A stretch of 64,000 nt of DNA from Pseudomonadota bacterium (GTDB lineage Bacteria; Pseudomonadota; Gammaproteobacteria; Burkholderiales; Burkholderiaceae_C). The stretch covers positions 38,227 through 102,226 of the forward strand of contig JAJXTO010000008.1 of NCBI GenBank assembly GCA_021783695.1. Reading direction: 5' to 3'. Within the stretch, counting starts at the first letter, position 1. Each line of letters starts with the position of its first letter. The position numbers and the translations under genes were made by a program. Of the stretch, positions 54,690-64,000 are shown one piece after another. The notes below the pieces were generated by a model that searched no databases, was not told the origin of the DNA, and worked only from the letters and a program-made list of their open reading frames with translations.

Positions 54690-55877
54690 TCAGGGCAATA
54701 CGCCTTCGCTGTCTTCTGCCGGCGGAGTCTGGCCGAGGTTTTGCGGGCGGGTGCCAATGCGCACCTGCAGCGTTTGTGGCTTGCCGTCGCGCAGCACCTG
54801 AATCGCTGTTTCACTGCCGGGCTTGAGTGCAGCCACCGCGTTGAGCAGTTGCCCGGTGTTGACCACGGGCTTGCCAGCGACATCCAGCACCACATCGCCT
54901 GGTTTGACCCCGGCCTGGTCCGCCGGTCCCTGGCGCAGTACGCCGATGATGATCACGCCTTCCGGATGCGGCAGTTTCAAACTGCGGGCAAGTTGATCGG
55001 TCACGTCCTGCGGTTCCACGCCGATCCATCCCCGTACCACCTTGCCCGTTGTGATGAGTTGCTGCATCACGTTGCGGGCGGTGGAGACCGGCACGGCAAA
55101 GCCGATGCCCAATGAGCCGCCGCTGCGTGAAAAGATGGCGGTGTTGATGCCAATGAGATTGCCGTTCGCATCGACCAGGGCGCCGCCGGAATTGCCCGGG
55201 TTGATGGCGGCATCGGTCTGGATGAAGTTCTCGAAGGTATTGATGCCGAGCTGGGTACGGCCAAGGGCGCTGATGATGCCCTGTGTCACGGTCTGCCCCA
55301 CGCCAAAAGGGTAGCCAATGGCCAGCACCACATCGCCCACGCGGGCGCCCGCATCATTGCCAAAGGTGATGACCGGAAGGTTGTTCAACTGGATGCGCAA
55401 CACCGCCAGATCGGTGTCGGGGTCGCGGCCCACCAGTGTGGCTTTCGCCTCGCGTCCATCGGCCAGTGTGACTTCAATCTGGTCTGCACCCTCGATCACA
55501 TGGTTGTTGGTGAGGATGTAGCCGTCCGGACTGACGATCACACCCGAACCCAGCCCCACCGTGGGTTGGCGATTGCCCTGAAACTGGCGCCTCCAGGGGT
55601 CCAGCCCCGGCACTCGTCGCGGCACCTTGGAGGTGGTGATGGATACCACTGCAGGCATGGCCTTGACCGCGGCGACGCTGTAGCTGCCTGGTGCGGACGG
55701 CGGCAAGGTGCCGGCGACCGGCGCGTCTTGTACGGTGACCACGGTGGGTTTGCTCACCGCCACGGATACCGGGGTGCCGAATTGCACCCATTGGGGCTTG
55801 AGGGTGGAGACGACGAACAGCGCGGCAAGCGCAATCGTCACAGTCTGGGAAAATAGCAGCCAGAGGCGTCGCATCAT
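54690..55877 (-). CDS. DegQ/DegS-like periplasmic serine protease
   Basis: The 395-residue protein has one N-terminal membrane helix (about 4-26) and a trypsin-like domain with the triad in [11 protein letters not shown] (His), [11 protein letters not shown] (Asp) and [13 protein letters not shown] (Ser), followed by one PDZ domain (about 285-375, with [27 protein letters not shown]). Anchor plus single PDZ resembles DegS or HhoB, which degrade misfolded periplasmic proteins or activate envelope stress. It lies 58 bases from the divergent Nif3-like gene, a common pairing. The start is ATG at 55877 or 55874. Confidence 0.94.
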   Translation of the reverse strand: MMRRLWLLFSQTVTIALAALFVVSTLKPQWVQFGTPVSVAVSKPTVVTVQDAPVAGTLPPSAPGSYSVAAVKAMPAVVSITTSKVPRRVPGLDPWRRQFQGNRQPTVGLGSGVIVSPDGYILTNNHVIEGADQIEVTLADGREAKATLVGRDPDTDLAVLRIQLNNLPVITFGNDAGARVGDVVLAIGYPFGVGQTVTQGIISALGRTQLGINTFENFIQTDAAINPGNSGGALVDANGNLIGINTAIFSRSGGSLGIGFAVPVSTARNVMQQLITTGKVVRGWIGVEPQDVTDQLARSLKLPHPEGVIIIGVLRQGPADQAGVKPGDVVLDVAGKPVVNTGQLLNAVAALKPGSETAIQVLRDGKPQTLQVRIGTRPQNLGQTPPAEDSEGVLP

Positions 55878-55935
55878 TTTGGAATCGAGTGGGAGATCCC
55901 CACATGGCGGCGCGTCCTCACGCTTCAAGGCCACC

Positions 55936-56679
55936 ATGCAGAGAGAGCATTTGCAGGGCGAAATCGACGTCTTGCTCGATTGCGCGCGTTTTACCGATTA
56001 TTGCCCAAACGGGTTGCAGGTCGAGGGCCGCGACGACATCCGGCGCATCGTCACCGGCGTGACGGCCAGTCTGGCGCTGATCGAGCGCGCCATCGCGTTG
56101 CGCGCCGATGCCGTCCTGGTGCATCACGGCTATTTCTGGCGCGGCGAAGACCCGCGCGTCATCCGCCAGAAGCGCAAGCGCCTTGGCCTGCTGCTGGCCG
56201 CGGACATCAATCTGTTCGCCTATCACCTGCCGCTCGATGCGCATTGCGAACTCGGCAACAACGTCATGCTCGCCAGACGGCTGGGCTGGTCGGTGCAGGG
56301 GCGTTTTGGCAAGCAGCAACTCGGCTGTCTGGGCAGCGCACCGCAAGTCACCGTGGGCGAATTGGCCGGGGCGGTTGCGCGCCGCCTCGGCCGTGCGCCC
56401 GTCGTCGTCGGCGAGGCCGACACGCCAGTCGGTCCATTGGCATGGTGTACTGGAGGTGCCCAAGACTGGATCGAAGACGCCTGGGCCGCAGGGGCAAAGA
56501 CCTTTGTCAGCGGCGAGATTTCCGAACCCACGGCGCATTTCGCGCGCGAGATGGGCATCACTTATCTGGCCTGTGGCCACCACGCCACCGAGCGCGACGG
56601 CATTCGCGCGCTGGGCGATCACCTGGCCGCACACTATGGACTCGAAAATGTCTTCGTCGATCTCGATAATCCCGCCTGA
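55936..56679 (+). CDS. Nif3-like dinuclear metal-centre protein
   Basis: The 247-residue protein shows [23 protein letters not shown] (His ligands), [17 protein letters not shown] and a C-terminal [15 protein letters not shown]. These match the YbgI/NIF3 family, which folds as a hexameric ring with a two-metal site; its biochemical role is unsettled (GTP cyclohydrolase-like by sequence). It diverges from the protease gene and overlaps pdxA by 32 bases. Confidence 0.93.
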   Translation: MQREHLQGEIDVLLDCARFTDYCPNGLQVEGRDDIRRIVTGVTASLALIERAIALRADAVLVHHGYFWRGEDPRVIRQKRKRLGLLLAADINLFAYHLPLDAHCELGNNVMLARRLGWSVQGRFGKQQLGCLGSAPQVTVGELAGAVARRLGRAPVVVGEADTPVGPLAWCTGGAQDWIEDAWAAGAKTFVSGEISEPTAHFAREMGITYLACGHHATERDGIRALGDHLAAHYGLENVFVDLDNPA

Positions 56680-57724
56680 GCGCCGCGGCACGCTTCCCAT
56701 GGCGCTCACCCTGGGCGACGCCTGCGGCATCGGCCCGGAGACCATCGTGCACGCCTTCGCGCGCGGCGAAGCGAGCGGCTGCGTGGTTTACGGAGACGCG
56801 GCCTGGCTCGCGCGCACGTCCCGCTCGATGCGGTTTGCGCCGCAGAGCAGCCGCCCGGTGATTGCGGAACTCACTACGTTGGCGGGGTGGAGGGATGTGC
56901 CCGAAGGGGTCATTCCTGTGCTTTCCGTCGTGCAGATACCGGACGATCTGCCTCTGGGGCAGGTTGACGCACGCGCGGGTGCGGCGGCGTTTACCTGCAT
57001 CGAAGCCGCGGCGAACGATGCGCTCGCGGGCCGCGTGGCGGCGGTCGTGACCGCGCCGATACACAAGGCCGCGCTGCATGCGGCGGGTGTGGAATTTCCC
57101 GGCCACACGGAAATCCTGCAGCATCTGGCCGGGGGCATTCCCGTGCGCATGATGCTGGCCAACGCGCAGCTCAAAACCGTTCTGGTGACGGTGCATATGG
57201 CGCTGCGCCAGGCGATCGACGCGGTGACGACGGACTCCGTGCTGCAGACCCTGCGCATTGCGCATCAGGCGGCGATCGCCTGGGGCGTGGCGCGAGCGCG
57301 CATTGCCGTGGCCGGGCTGAACCCCCACGCGGGGGAGGACGGGCTGTTCGGGGATGAAGAGGCGCGCATCATCGCCCCGGCCATCGCGCAGGCCCGCCGT
57401 GAAGGCATTGATGCCAGCGGCCCCCACCCGCCGGATACGGTGTTCATGCGCGCCCGCCATGACCCGCCAGCGCATCCGGGCGCATTCGACATCGTCGTCG
57501 CCATGTACCACGACCAGGGTTTGATTCCCGTGAAGTATCTGGGGGTGGAGCAGGGCGTGAATGTGACCCTGGGTTTGCCCTTCGTCCGCACCAGCCCCGA
57601 CCACGGCACCGCGTTCGATATCGCGGGCAAGGATCAGGCCGATCCGTCCAGCCTCATTGCCGCCATCGGCATGGCGCGGCAACTGGCTGCGCAGTCACCG
57701 CCAACCTTACAGCCCAAGGCCTAA
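56648..57724 (+). CDS. pdxA: 4-hydroxythreonine-4-phosphate dehydrogenase PdxA
   Basis: The 358-residue protein is the NAD-dependent enzyme of pyridoxal phosphate synthesis. It has [38 protein letters not shown] (metal His), [14 protein letters not shown], and [13 protein letters not shown] with [15 protein letters not shown]. The first glycine-rich motif reads GDACGIGPE where GDPAGIGPE is usual. I chose the ATG at 56648, overlapping the Nif3 gene in another frame; an internal ATG at 56699 would remove the first beta strand. Confidence 0.93.
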   Translation: MSSSISIIPPERRGTLPMALTLGDACGIGPETIVHAFARGEASGCVVYGDAAWLARTSRSMRFAPQSSRPVIAELTTLAGWRDVPEGVIPVLSVVQIPDDLPLGQVDARAGAAAFTCIEAAANDALAGRVAAVVTAPIHKAALHAAGVEFPGHTEILQHLAGGIPVRMMLANAQLKTVLVTVHMALRQAIDAVTTDSVLQTLRIAHQAAIAWGVARARIAVAGLNPHAGEDGLFGDEEARIIAPAIAQARREGIDASGPHPPDTVFMRARHDPPAHPGAFDIVVAMYHDQGLIPVKYLGVEQGVNVTLGLPFVRTSPDHGTAFDIAGKDQADPSSLIAAIGMARQLAAQSPPTLQPKA

Positions 57725-57985
57725 CAGCAGGCTGCGCAGCTCGCGCAGCGCGAGGTCGATATTGGGGTGCTCGGCGGCAAAGCGCGTCGCCAGGGTTTGC
57801 GCCTGCTCGGCCAGATCCCCTGTTTCCGCCGCGGCGGTGCTTTCGTTTTGTTTGTGCTCCAGTGCTGCCTGAATGTCCCGATCCAGCGTTTGCAGCAAGG
57901 TTTTGAGCTCCGGATCGAGTTGGGGCTGAGACTGCAGTACGGTGTGCAGGCGTTGCAGGGTGTCGCGGATTTGAGTGTCTGACAT
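57707..57985 (-). CDS. DUF4404-like small coiled protein
   Basis: The 92-residue protein is mostly helical, with SDTQIRDTLQRLHTVLQSQP and a C-terminal [24 protein letters not shown], as in DUF4404 proteins of unknown function. The ATG at 57985 starts the typical N-terminus. Its end overlaps the pdxA stop by 18 bases on the other strand. Confidence 0.75.
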   Translation of the reverse strand: MSDTQIRDTLQRLHTVLQSQPQLDPELKTLLQTLDRDIQAALEHKQNESTAAAETGDLAEQAQTLATRFAAEHPNIDLALRELRSLLLGLGL

Positions 57986-58051
57986 GGTGTGGTGATTGGC
58001 GGATAACCAGGGCATTGTGCCGAGGCGAAAGAGGCGCGGCAAGTGCCTGGG

Positions 58052-58918
58052 TCAAATCATGGCGAGGCTGTGTTTGCGGCGTGGCGGCGGGAAGTGGACG
58101 TCAAGGAGATCGCAGTCTGCCGTGCTGAGCCGAAGCTGCGTGGCCGCCAGATTGTCCCGCAGATGGGCGCCGCGCACCGCCTTGGGAATGGCGATGACAT
58201 CGGGCTGACGCAGCACCCAGGCGAGTGCGACCTGCGCTGCGCTCACGCCGAGTTGCTGGGCGATCGCAAGCACCGCAGAATGCCCGCTGAGCGCGCCCTG
58301 GTCGATGGGGCTGTAGGCCATCAGTGGCAGACGCCGCTTCGCCTGCCAGGGCAGCAGGTCGAACTCGACGCCGCGTGCACTCAGGCTGTAATACACCTGA
58401 TTTGCAGCGCATTGCGACCCACCGGGCAGGGTGTCGAGTTCTTCCATGTCGTCGACATCGAAATTGCTGACGCCCCAGTGGCGGATCCGGCCGCGTGCCT
58501 GCAGCGTCGCAAACCCGGCGAGCGTCTGCGCCAGCGGAAACTCGCCGCGCCAGTGCAGCAGGTACAGATCGATGGAGTCCAGCTTCAGGCGGCGCAGGCT
58601 GCGCTCGCAGGCGTCGATCACGCCCTGGGTGGACGCATGGTGCGGGTACACCTTGCTGACGATCGTGAGGTCTTCTCGGCGCGCTTCACCCGCAGCAAAC
58701 GCCTGTTGCAGCGCGATGCCCAGCATGGTTTCCGCACCGCCCTCGCCATACATTTCTGCCGTGTCGATCAGCCTGTAGCCCAGGCGCAGCGCTTCGCGGA
58801 CGGCGAGAATTTCGGCGCTGCGCTGGTCGGTGCGCTCGCCCATGCGCCAAGTGCCCAGCCCGAGCGCGGGGATGGGCGTGCCGTCTGGCAATTTGCGCAG
58901 CAATGCGGGAGTGGTCAT
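58052..58918 (-). CDS. Aldo/keto reductase
   Basis: The 288-residue protein has the AKR fold: PALGLGTWRMGE, YRLIDTAEMYGEGGAE (catalytic Asp and Tyr region), Lys in SKVYPHH, LLHWRG, and HWGVSNFDVDDMEEL. It should reduce an aldehyde or ketone with NADPH. A 35-bp palindromic repeat and GC-rich hairpins lie between its start and ubiB. I chose the ATG at 58918. Confidence 0.93.
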   Translation of the reverse strand: MTTPALLRKLPDGTPIPALGLGTWRMGERTDQRSAEILAVREALRLGYRLIDTAEMYGEGGAETMLGIALQQAFAAGEARREDLTIVSKVYPHHASTQGVIDACERSLRRLKLDSIDLYLLHWRGEFPLAQTLAGFATLQARGRIRHWGVSNFDVDDMEELDTLPGGSQCAANQVYYSLSARGVEFDLLPWQAKRRLPLMAYSPIDQGALSGHSAVLAIAQQLGVSAAQVALAWVLRQPDVIAIPKAVRGAHLRDNLAATQLRLSTADCDLLDVHFPPPRRKHSLAMI

Positions 58919-58944
58919 GGCAGTCCGGGTGATGTCGGCGGCTC

Positions 58945-58979
58945 TCAAGAAAACGCAGAGCCGCCCCAAGTTTTATTGA
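58945..58979 (-). repeat. Dispersed palindromic element, copy 4, with adjoining hairpins
   Basis: The centre reads TTGGGGCGGCTCTGC on the minus strand and the imperfect arms are TCAATAAAAC/GTTTTCTTGA-like. Directly beside it (58981-59019) a CCCC/GGGG repeat and a GGTCGGC-GA-GCCGACC hairpin extend the structure. It fills the gap between ubiB and the aldo/keto reductase gene. Confidence 0.75.
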
Positions 58980-59019
58980 CCCCCACGGGGAGCGGTCGGC
59001 GAGCCGACCCTGGGGGCGC

Positions 59020-60591
59020 TCAGAATAACCAGTGCAGCCAGCGGCTGTCCACGGCGCCCAACAACAGCACCGCAACGATGAAGCCGACGACAAACGCCAT
59101 CAGGATTTGCAGGAGCTGATTGGTGCGCCGCTGCTCCTGCAGCAGTTCGCGCAGCAAAGGGTCGTCGCGCTTTTCACGTGACTGCAAGGCCTGGTGCAGC
59201 AAGCGCGGGATTTCCGGCAGATACTGCGCGTAACGGGTCGATTCGTTCTTGAGCTTGTCGCGGAACGCTGGCCAGCCGACCTGGCTTTTCATCCACTTTT
59301 CGAGAAAAGGCTGGGCGGTGGTCCAGAGGTCGAGTTCCGGGTCGAGCTCGCGGCCCAGCCCTTCGATGTTCAGCAGGGTTTTCTGCAGCAGCACGAGCTG
59401 GGGCTGGATTTCCACCTTGAATCGACGCGACACCTGGAACAGCCGCATCAACACCTGTCCGAGCGAGATGTCCTTCAGCGGCCGCGCGAACTGGGGCTCG
59501 CACACGCTGCGCACGGCGGCTTCGAGTTCGTCGATGCGCACATCCGCAGGCACCCAGCCGGACTCCACATGCAGCTCGGCCACGCGTTTGTAATCGCGCC
59601 GGAAAAACGCGATGAAGTTCTGCGCCAGATAGTCTTTATCGAAGTCGGACAGGGTGCCGACGATGCCGAAATCCAGCGCGATGTAACGGCCGAATGTTTC
59701 TGGCTGCAGACTGACCATGATGTTGCCGGGATGCATGTCGGCATGAAAAAACCCATCGCGGAAGACCTGGGTGAAAAAAATATCCACGCCAGCCTTGGCC
59801 AGTTGCCTGAAGTCGACGCCGGCTTCGCGCAGCGCGTCGATGCGACCGATCGGCACGCCGTACATGCGCTGCATCACGATCACCTCGCTGCGACACAACT
59901 CCCAGTGCATCTCGGGGATCAGGATCAGATCGAGCGAAGCCATGTTGCGGCGCAGCTGCGTGCCGTTTGCAGCTTCGCGCACCAGATCGAGTTCGTCGTG
60001 CAGATAGTTGTCGAACTCGGCGACGACCTCGCGCGGCTTGAGGCGCTTGCCTTCGCTCCACAGCCTGTCCACCAGCGCCGCCATGGTGTGCATCAGTGCC
60101 AGGTCTTCTTCGATGACCTTGTGCATGCCTGGGCGTAATACCTTGACGGCCACCTCGGCACCTCCCTGAGCGGCGGGCAGGGTGGCGAAATGCACTTGCG
60201 CGATGGACGCGCTGGCCACCGGCTTGTGCTCGAACGTCGCGAACAGGACTCCGATCGGTTTGCCAAATGCGCGCTCGATAATGGCTACGGCCAGATCGGA
60301 ATCAAACGGTGGCACCTTGTCCTGCAGCTTGGCAAGTTCATCAGCGATGTCTGTGGGCATCAGGTCGCGGCGCGTGGACAGCACTTGGCCAAATTTGACA
60401 AAGATCGGGCCGAGGCTTTCCAGTGCCAGACGCAGGCGCTCGCCACGCGGCGCGGTCAGCGAGCGGCCCAGAGTGAGCACACGGCTGAGGCGACGCAGCC
60501 AGGGGTGACGGAAGCCGGAGAGTGCGATTTCATCCAGGCCATAGCGCAGGATGACGGAAAAAATCTTGAGCAGGCGGAGCAGGCGTCGCAT
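59020..60591 (-). CDS. ubiB: UbiB-family protein (ubiquinone biosynthesis)
   Basis: The 523-residue protein has the ABC1/ADCK fold: the KxGQ-type motif [38 protein letters not shown], and [13 protein letters not shown] with [10 protein letters not shown]. It has C-terminal hydrophobic segments (about 498-520) that anchor it to the inner membrane. UbiB is needed for ubiquinone synthesis, probably as an atypical ATPase. It starts seven bases after ubiJ. Confidence 0.96.
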   Translation of the reverse strand: MRRLLRLLKIFSVILRYGLDEIALSGFRHPWLRRLSRVLTLGRSLTAPRGERLRLALESLGPIFVKFGQVLSTRRDLMPTDIADELAKLQDKVPPFDSDLAVAIIERAFGKPIGVLFATFEHKPVASASIAQVHFATLPAAQGGAEVAVKVLRPGMHKVIEEDLALMHTMAALVDRLWSEGKRLKPREVVAEFDNYLHDELDLVREAANGTQLRRNMASLDLILIPEMHWELCRSEVIVMQRMYGVPIGRIDALREAGVDFRQLAKAGVDIFFTQVFRDGFFHADMHPGNIMVSLQPETFGRYIALDFGIVGTLSDFDKDYLAQNFIAFFRRDYKRVAELHVESGWVPADVRIDELEAAVRSVCEPQFARPLKDISLGQVLMRLFQVSRRFKVEIQPQLVLLQKTLLNIEGLGRELDPELDLWTTAQPFLEKWMKSQVGWPAFRDKLKNESTRYAQYLPEIPRLLHQALQSREKRDDPLLRELLQEQRRTNQLLQILMAFVVGFIVAVLLLGAVDSRWLHWLF

Positions 60592-60598
60592 TGGACGG

Positions 60599-61258
60599 TT
60601 AGCGCTTGCTGGCGCCCATTTGCTTGTGCAACAGGGCGATGCGCTTTTCCAGCCGGGCGGCGCGATCCCGCAAGTCGCGTACCGCGTCCTGCTGCTGCGT
60701 CAGCTCGTTGCGGCTGACCAGCGCCCGCGGGCTGGTGGAAAACCAGTCGCGCGCGCGCGCGTGGCCGCGCTCCCATGCCTGTCTGCCTTGCGCGACGGCG
60801 GTTTGTCCCGCATGCGCCAAGCGATGCGCGGGAATGTCGCCAATGAGCTGCGCCAGGTCATCCTCCGCATCCCAACGCACATGCGCCATCAGCCAGGAGA
60901 GGGTCTGGGCCAGCTCAGCGTCACCGCGCACACGCGCACTGCTCAAACTCAGTGGCGCACGCCTGGCTATGGCTTCGCGCAAGGCGTCGATGTCCAGGGT
61001 GATGTGCAGGTGGGCATCGTCTGCGGCGGGTGTGCTGTCCAGCGGGGTGCGCAGCAAGCCGTCCGGGCCGATTTCCCACGGTAGATCCACGCCCATGGCG
61101 CTGAAGACCAGCGACTTGCCAGCGTGCGCACGCAGCTTGTCCTGCGCGGATGGATCGCTGGTCAGCAGATGGTTGATCGCAGGTAAGACGAGGCCCTGGA
61201 GCCTGCGGGCGACTGGCGTGTCAGCGGGAATCAAATGTTGGAAGTTGGGAATATGCAT
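60599..61258 (-). CDS. ubiJ: UbiJ-like SCP2-domain protein (ubiquinone accessory factor)
   Basis: The 219-residue protein has an N-terminal SCP2-like lipid-binding domain (about 20-130) and a C-terminal coiled-coil helix (about 180-219). UbiJ holds ubiquinone intermediates for the Ubi complex. The location between ubiE and ubiB and the size support this call. I chose the ATG at 61258; a frame back to 61333 is unsupported. Confidence 0.87.
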   Translation of the reverse strand: MHIPNFQHLIPADTPVARRLQGLVLPAINHLLTSDPSAQDKLRAHAGKSLVFSAMGVDLPWEIGPDGLLRTPLDSTPAADDAHLHITLDIDALREAIARRAPLSLSSARVRGDAELAQTLSWLMAHVRWDAEDDLAQLIGDIPAHRLAHAGQTAVAQGRQAWERGHARARDWFSTSPRALVSRNELTQQQDAVRDLRDRAARLEKRIALLHKQMGASKR

Positions 61259-61357
61259 GGGCGGATTCGATGGCAGTCGCATTCTAGGATCCGGCCTCCC
61301 AATGAAAGCGATGCAGCGCAAATGTCCCGCCAAAAGTGACGAGAGACGAGGCAGACG

Positions 61358-61392
61358 AAAAACGCCGCAGCGCTTGCGCGGCTGCGGCGTTT
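61358..61392 (-). terminator. Intrinsic terminator after the Tim44-like gene
   Basis: Read on the minus strand, a 12-bp stem (AAACGCCGCAGC with GCTGCGGCGTTT) around a nine-base loop is followed by T5. It ends the Tim44-like transcript, so ubiJ-ubiB may need another promoter in the 150-base gap. Confidence 0.85.
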
Positions 61393-61411
61393 GGACGGCA
61401 ACGCTGATGAA

Positions 61412-62314
61412 TCAGTTCAGTTGCTGGATGCCTGCAAGCTGCCAGCCGCTGGAACCATTGCGTGGCTTGACCAGATTCCACACTTCCCGCACTGGGCTGG
61501 CGCCCCCCCAGGTCTCTTCACGCACCAGGCCGGAGAACTCCACGCTGGCCACATACTCGGTCGGGGTTTCTTCCAGGTCGAGCAGCGAGGCTTCGAGAGT
61601 GACGATTTCCGTCTTGTTGGGCGCCATGCCGCGTTGCTGCAATTCGGCGGACAAGGCCTCGAACATCTCGCCAGTGGTGAAGGTTTTCAGGCTATTCAGG
61701 TCGGCAGCGTCCCAGGCCTGCTGCAAACGGGTGTAATGCTGCTTGGCGCTGGACAGGAAGCTTTCACGATCGAAATCGGCGGGAATGCGGGACGTGCCAC
61801 CCGTTTGCGAAGTGGTAATCGGCGACCATTGCTGCGGCATATGGGTTTCGACGCCCAGCGGTGCCTGCGAATAGCCTTGCGATGGCCCGCCCGCATATTG
61901 CATGGGTGCCGGAGTCTTCGACGCGGATTTGCGGCGGATCAGACTGAAAATCCAGAAAGCGGCTATCGCGAGCAGGCCGATCATCAGCGCAGAGCCGAGG
62001 AATGACGCCAGCGCCCCGCCAAACCCCAGCGCGTGGAACAGCGCCGCCAGCCCGAGGCCGGCGGCCAGTCCACCGAGAATGCCGCCCCAGCGACTAGGTT
62101 GCTTTGCGGGCGGCGTGGCTGCGGCCTGCTGACGCGTGGCGGCTGGCGCTCCCTGCTGCGGCGGAGCGGCTTCGCGCTGCGTCACCGCGTTGTTCTGGCG
62201 GCCCACGCTCTTGCCGCCGCCCATGCGCTTGGCGTGGGCGTCCATCGCGCTCAGGGCGAGAGTCAGCATCAGGCCGAAGGCGAGAACATTGCGGAGCAAA
62301 CCAGTCGTTTTCAT
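61412..62314 (-). CDS. Tim44-like domain membrane protein
   Basis: The 300-residue protein has a signal or anchor at the start (ending near DAHAK), a Gln/Ala/Pro-rich linker (about 40-75), two Gly/Ala/Leu-rich hydrophobic segments (about 78-125) and a C-terminal Tim44-like domain (about 165-300, starting FLSSAKQHYTRLQQAWDAADLNSLKTF). Tim44 domains bind lipids or partner proteins. Bacterial members of this type lie next to ubiE and ubiB in many betaproteobacteria, but the function is unknown. Confidence 0.88.
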   Translation of the reverse strand: MKTTGLLRNVLAFGLMLTLALSAMDAHAKRMGGGKSVGRQNNAVTQREAAPPQQGAPAATRQQAAATPPAKQPSRWGGILGGLAAGLGLAALFHALGFGGALASFLGSALMIGLLAIAAFWIFSLIRRKSASKTPAPMQYAGGPSQGYSQAPLGVETHMPQQWSPITTSQTGGTSRIPADFDRESFLSSAKQHYTRLQQAWDAADLNSLKTFTTGEMFEALSAELQQRGMAPNKTEIVTLEASLLDLEETPTEYVASVEFSGLVREETWGGASPVREVWNLVKPRNGSSGWQLAGIQQLN

Positions 62315-62400
62315 GCGAGGTCCATAAAGTGGAAGAAAGGTGACATTTTGTTACGAGTCGGGCGAGAAAGTTCAACCCACGTATTTTGTGTTGCGTCAGA

Positions 62401-63150
62401 TCAAAATTTTTGCCCGATATGCAGGGCCACGACGCCCGCAGTCAGGTTGTGCCAATCGACGTGGCCAAACCCGGCCTCGCGCATCATCCCCGCAAGAGTT
62501 TCCTGATCGGGGTGCATGCGGATGGATTCGGCAAGGTACTGATAGCTCTGCGCATCTCCTGCAACCAGCTTGCCCAGACGCGGTAGAACCTGAAAGGAAT
62601 ACAGGTCGTAGGCACCACGCAGCGGCTCCCAGGGTTTGGAAAACTCCAGGACCAGCAGCTTTCCGCCGGGTTTGAGCACACGCCGCATTTCGCGCAAGGC
62701 GGCGTCTTTGTGCGTCATGTTGCGCAAGCCGAATGCAACACTCACCAAGTCGAACTCGTCATCGGGAAACGGCAGTTTTTCGGCGTCGCACAGCACTGTC
62801 GGCACCAGCACCCCGGAGTCAATGAGGCGGTCACGCCCGGCGCGCAGCATGGCGCCGTTGATATCGCTCATCACCACCATGCCATTGGGGCCGACCTTGC
62901 GGGCGAAGGCGCGTGACAGATCGCCCGTGCCGGCAGCCACGTCAAGCACTCGATGACCGGGCCGCACCCCGGAGATGGCGACGGTGAACGTCTTCCAGAT
63001 GCGGTGCATGCCGACGCTCATCAGGTCGTTCATCACGTCATAGCGGGGTGCGACGGAGTCGAATACGCCGCGCACGCGCGCGGCCTTTTCCTCTTCGGCA
63101 ACCTGCTGGTAGCCGAAATGCGTACTTGATGCGTGATTTGTGTCAGACAT
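62401..63150 (-). CDS. ubiE: UbiE demethylmenaquinone/ubiquinone C-methyltransferase
   Basis: The 249-residue SAM methyltransferase shows [28 protein letters not shown]-binding [16 protein letters not shown], and the UbiE-specific [20 protein letters not shown] and LVLEFSKP. It methylates C5 of the ubiquinone precursor. I chose the ATG at 63150; it follows the DUF971 gene by eight bases. Confidence 0.96.
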   Translation of the reverse strand: MSDTNHASSTHFGYQQVAEEEKAARVRGVFDSVAPRYDVMNDLMSVGMHRIWKTFTVAISGVRPGHRVLDVAAGTGDLSRAFARKVGPNGMVVMSDINGAMLRAGRDRLIDSGVLVPTVLCDAEKLPFPDDEFDLVSVAFGLRNMTHKDAALREMRRVLKPGGKLLVLEFSKPWEPLRGAYDLYSFQVLPRLGKLVAGDAQSYQYLAESIRMHPDQETLAGMMREAGFGHVDWHNLTAGVVALHIGQKF

Positions 63151-63158
63151 GGCGGACT

Positions 63159-63578
63159 TCAGTGTGAAGAGCATTGGTGCGCGCCGGACGCGGCTGTTGG
63201 CATGGGCGTGTCGCGGTCCGCTCCGGCGGCCTGGAGCCGGGCGATGTAATCCGCCCAGAGGGTATCTTGATTCTGGCCGAGGAAATGCAGGTAGTCCCAG
63301 CCATAGATCCCGCTGTCATGACCATCAGAGAAGCTCGGCTGGATGGCATAGTTGCCGACCTGCATGACGCTGACGATGTCAACCTCGCGCTTGCCAGTTT
63401 GCAGCGTTTCCTGTCCCGGCCCATGTCCGCGGACCTCGGCGGATGGCGAGTACACCCGGAGCAATTCATACGGCAGGCGGTATTGCGTGCCGTCGGCATA
63501 ACTCAGTTCAAGCACACGCGAGAGCTTGTGCAACACAATGGACTGGGGCCAGTCGGTGCGTGGGACGGGGGGGGGCAT
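63159..63578 (-). CDS. DUF971-family protein
   Basis: The 139-residue protein has the DUF971 segments [31 protein letters not shown] and [22 protein letters not shown], the domain also found in gamma-butyrobetaine hydroxylase-like proteins. The function is unknown, but the pairing with ubiE is widespread. I chose the ATG at 63578. The last 20 residues are a loose polar tail. Confidence 0.9.
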   Translation of the reverse strand: MPPPVPRTDWPQSIVLHKLSRVLELSYADGTQYRLPYELLRVYSPSAEVRGHGPGQETLQTGKREVDIVSVMQVGNYAIQPSFSDGHDSGIYGWDYLHFLGQNQDTLWADYIARLQAAGADRDTPMPTAASGAHQCSSH

Positions 63579-63770
63579 GCTGAGGGCGGAGTTAGGGTTT
63601 GCCGCATTGTCTCTCACTCGCCGGGGGATCGCCACGAATCAGAACAGTCGGGGTCCGGATACGGACAGGACAGGAGGCAAAAGCCGAGGAAAAACCGGTG
63701 CAAACGCTTGCACTTGCAGGGTGAGTGGAGGACTTCCACCTCCAACTGAGTGTGTCCTGCCGGACGCGCC

Positions 63771-63800
63771 AAAAAAAACCCAGGTCGAGACCGACCTGGG
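63771..63800 (-). terminator. Intrinsic terminator on the minus strand near the right edge
   Basis: Perfect 9-bp arms CCCAGGTCG and CGACCTGGG enclose AGAC, and eight A on the plus strand give U8 on the minus strand. It ends a minus-strand transcript starting to the right. Confidence 0.75.
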
Positions 63801-63842
63801 CGAATTGCACACTCCCTGAAAGAGCCAGTAAAGGCTCGGACA
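63771..63842 (-). ncRNA. Possible small RNA with terminator tail
   Basis: On the minus strand a TGGACA box (63868-63873) and TATCAA (63847-63852, 15-base spacing) precede about 70 bases that contain a GAGCC-TTTACT-GGCTC hairpin, a 15-base single-stranded stretch and a terminator hairpin ending in U8. This is the layout of a Hfq-type small RNA. No Rfam family was recognised, and the promoter spacing is short, so this is a hypothesis. Confidence 0.35.
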
Positions 63843-63891
63843 TGATTTGATACAAATTGAGACGATTTGTCCAGAAAATTTTTTATCCGAT

Positions 63892-64000
63892 ATGGCCGCA
63901 CAGGAATGGCTCGATCGCAGCTGGCCGATTCGGCGTCTCAGGGCACGCGCCGACGCGGAGGGTCATCTCAGTGGTGAAATGACACGCGATTGGTTGAGGC
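63892..64000 (+). CDS. Possible protein start, truncated by the window edge
   Basis: An ATG opens a 36-codon frame that runs to the window end (MAAQEWLDRSWPIRRLRARA at the start). It is rich in Arg and Asp and no family is recognised. A clear Shine-Dalgarno is lacking (the upstream sequence is T/A-rich). It may be the beginning of the next plus-strand gene or chance. Confidence 0.3.
   Translation, partial: MAAQEWLDRSWPIRRLRARADAEGHLSGEMTRDWLR

Larger units (their letters stand above)
63579..63891. other. 313-base interval at the right edge
   Basis: No convincing protein gene fills this gap. The minus-strand promoter of the DUF971-ubiE operon should be here, next to a probable small RNA (63771-63842) and its terminator. 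A GTGGAGG/CCACCTCC-type repeat near 63724-63741 is the other visible structure. Confidence 0.55.

Noticed and set aside
56648..56679. 32-base overlap of the Nif3 and pdxA frames as a sequencing error
   Set aside because: Both frames are intact and the overlap gives pdxA its normal N-terminus, so no frameshift is needed.
58994..59009. GGTCGGC-GA-GCCGACC hairpin as a separate terminator of ubiB
   Set aside because: No T tract follows on the minus strand; it is better seen as part of the repeat region.

Overview
The window looks like a chromosomal segment of a GC-rich betaproteobacterium of the order Burkholderiales. The evidence is the gene order mlaFEDACB - ABC exporter - ibaG-like - murA - hisGDCB-HAF-IE - hinT - tatABC, the DUF971 - ubiE - Tim44-like - ubiJ - ubiB cluster, a regulatory PTS (EIIA-Man, HPr, EI) without a sugar permease, and split pntA. 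A sulfur-oxidising, Thiomonas-like organism would fit the content, but that is an inference from gene order and cannot be settled here. I saw no rRNA, tRNA, CRISPR array, phage or complete insertion sequence.

Layout: 0-1.9 kb holds the end of a TerC-family membrane protein, a PP2C phosphatase and an FHA protein. 1.9-11.3 kb holds pyk, a PAS-GGDEF protein, azlCD, a PglL/Wzy-type O-oligosaccharyltransferase or ligase, a BepA-like M48 protease and ptsI. 11.5-21.1 kb is a transport and stress block: a small secreted protein, an acetyltransferase, a TAXI-TRAP transporter, a polar amino-acid ABC transporter, and a Spy/CpxP-like protein with its own OmpR-type two-component system. This block separates ptsI from ptsH and the EIIA-Man gene (21.2-21.9 kb).

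22.0-31.1 kb holds a lipoprotein, a thioredoxin-like protein, and a six-gene plus-strand cluster: TolC-like, membrane fusion lipoprotein, RND pump, DUF2892 membrane protein, SLAC1/TDT anion channel, CsoR-family repressor. A GC-centred palindrome lies across the probable promoter. This is the most interesting candidate system: a probable thiol-, sulfur- or metal-responsive efflux locus whose repressor lacks the usual metal-ligand pattern.

31.1-38 kb holds mnmA, a NUDIX hydrolase, pntAa-pntAb-pntB, an H-NS protein, a Crp/Fnr-type regulator broken by one in-frame TAG, and a TPMT-like methyltransferase. From 38.2 to 54.7 kb every gene lies on the plus strand: outer-membrane lipid transport (mla), ABC exporter, murA, histidine biosynthesis and Tat export. 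54.7-64 kb holds a DegQ-like protease divergent from a Nif3-like gene and pdxA, an aldo/keto reductase, the ubiquinone genes ubiB, ubiJ and ubiE, and a possible small RNA at the right edge.

Four copies of a 33-35 bp palindromic element with a conserved 15-nt centre are scattered at gene borders; one supplies the start codon and first codons of a lipoprotein gene.
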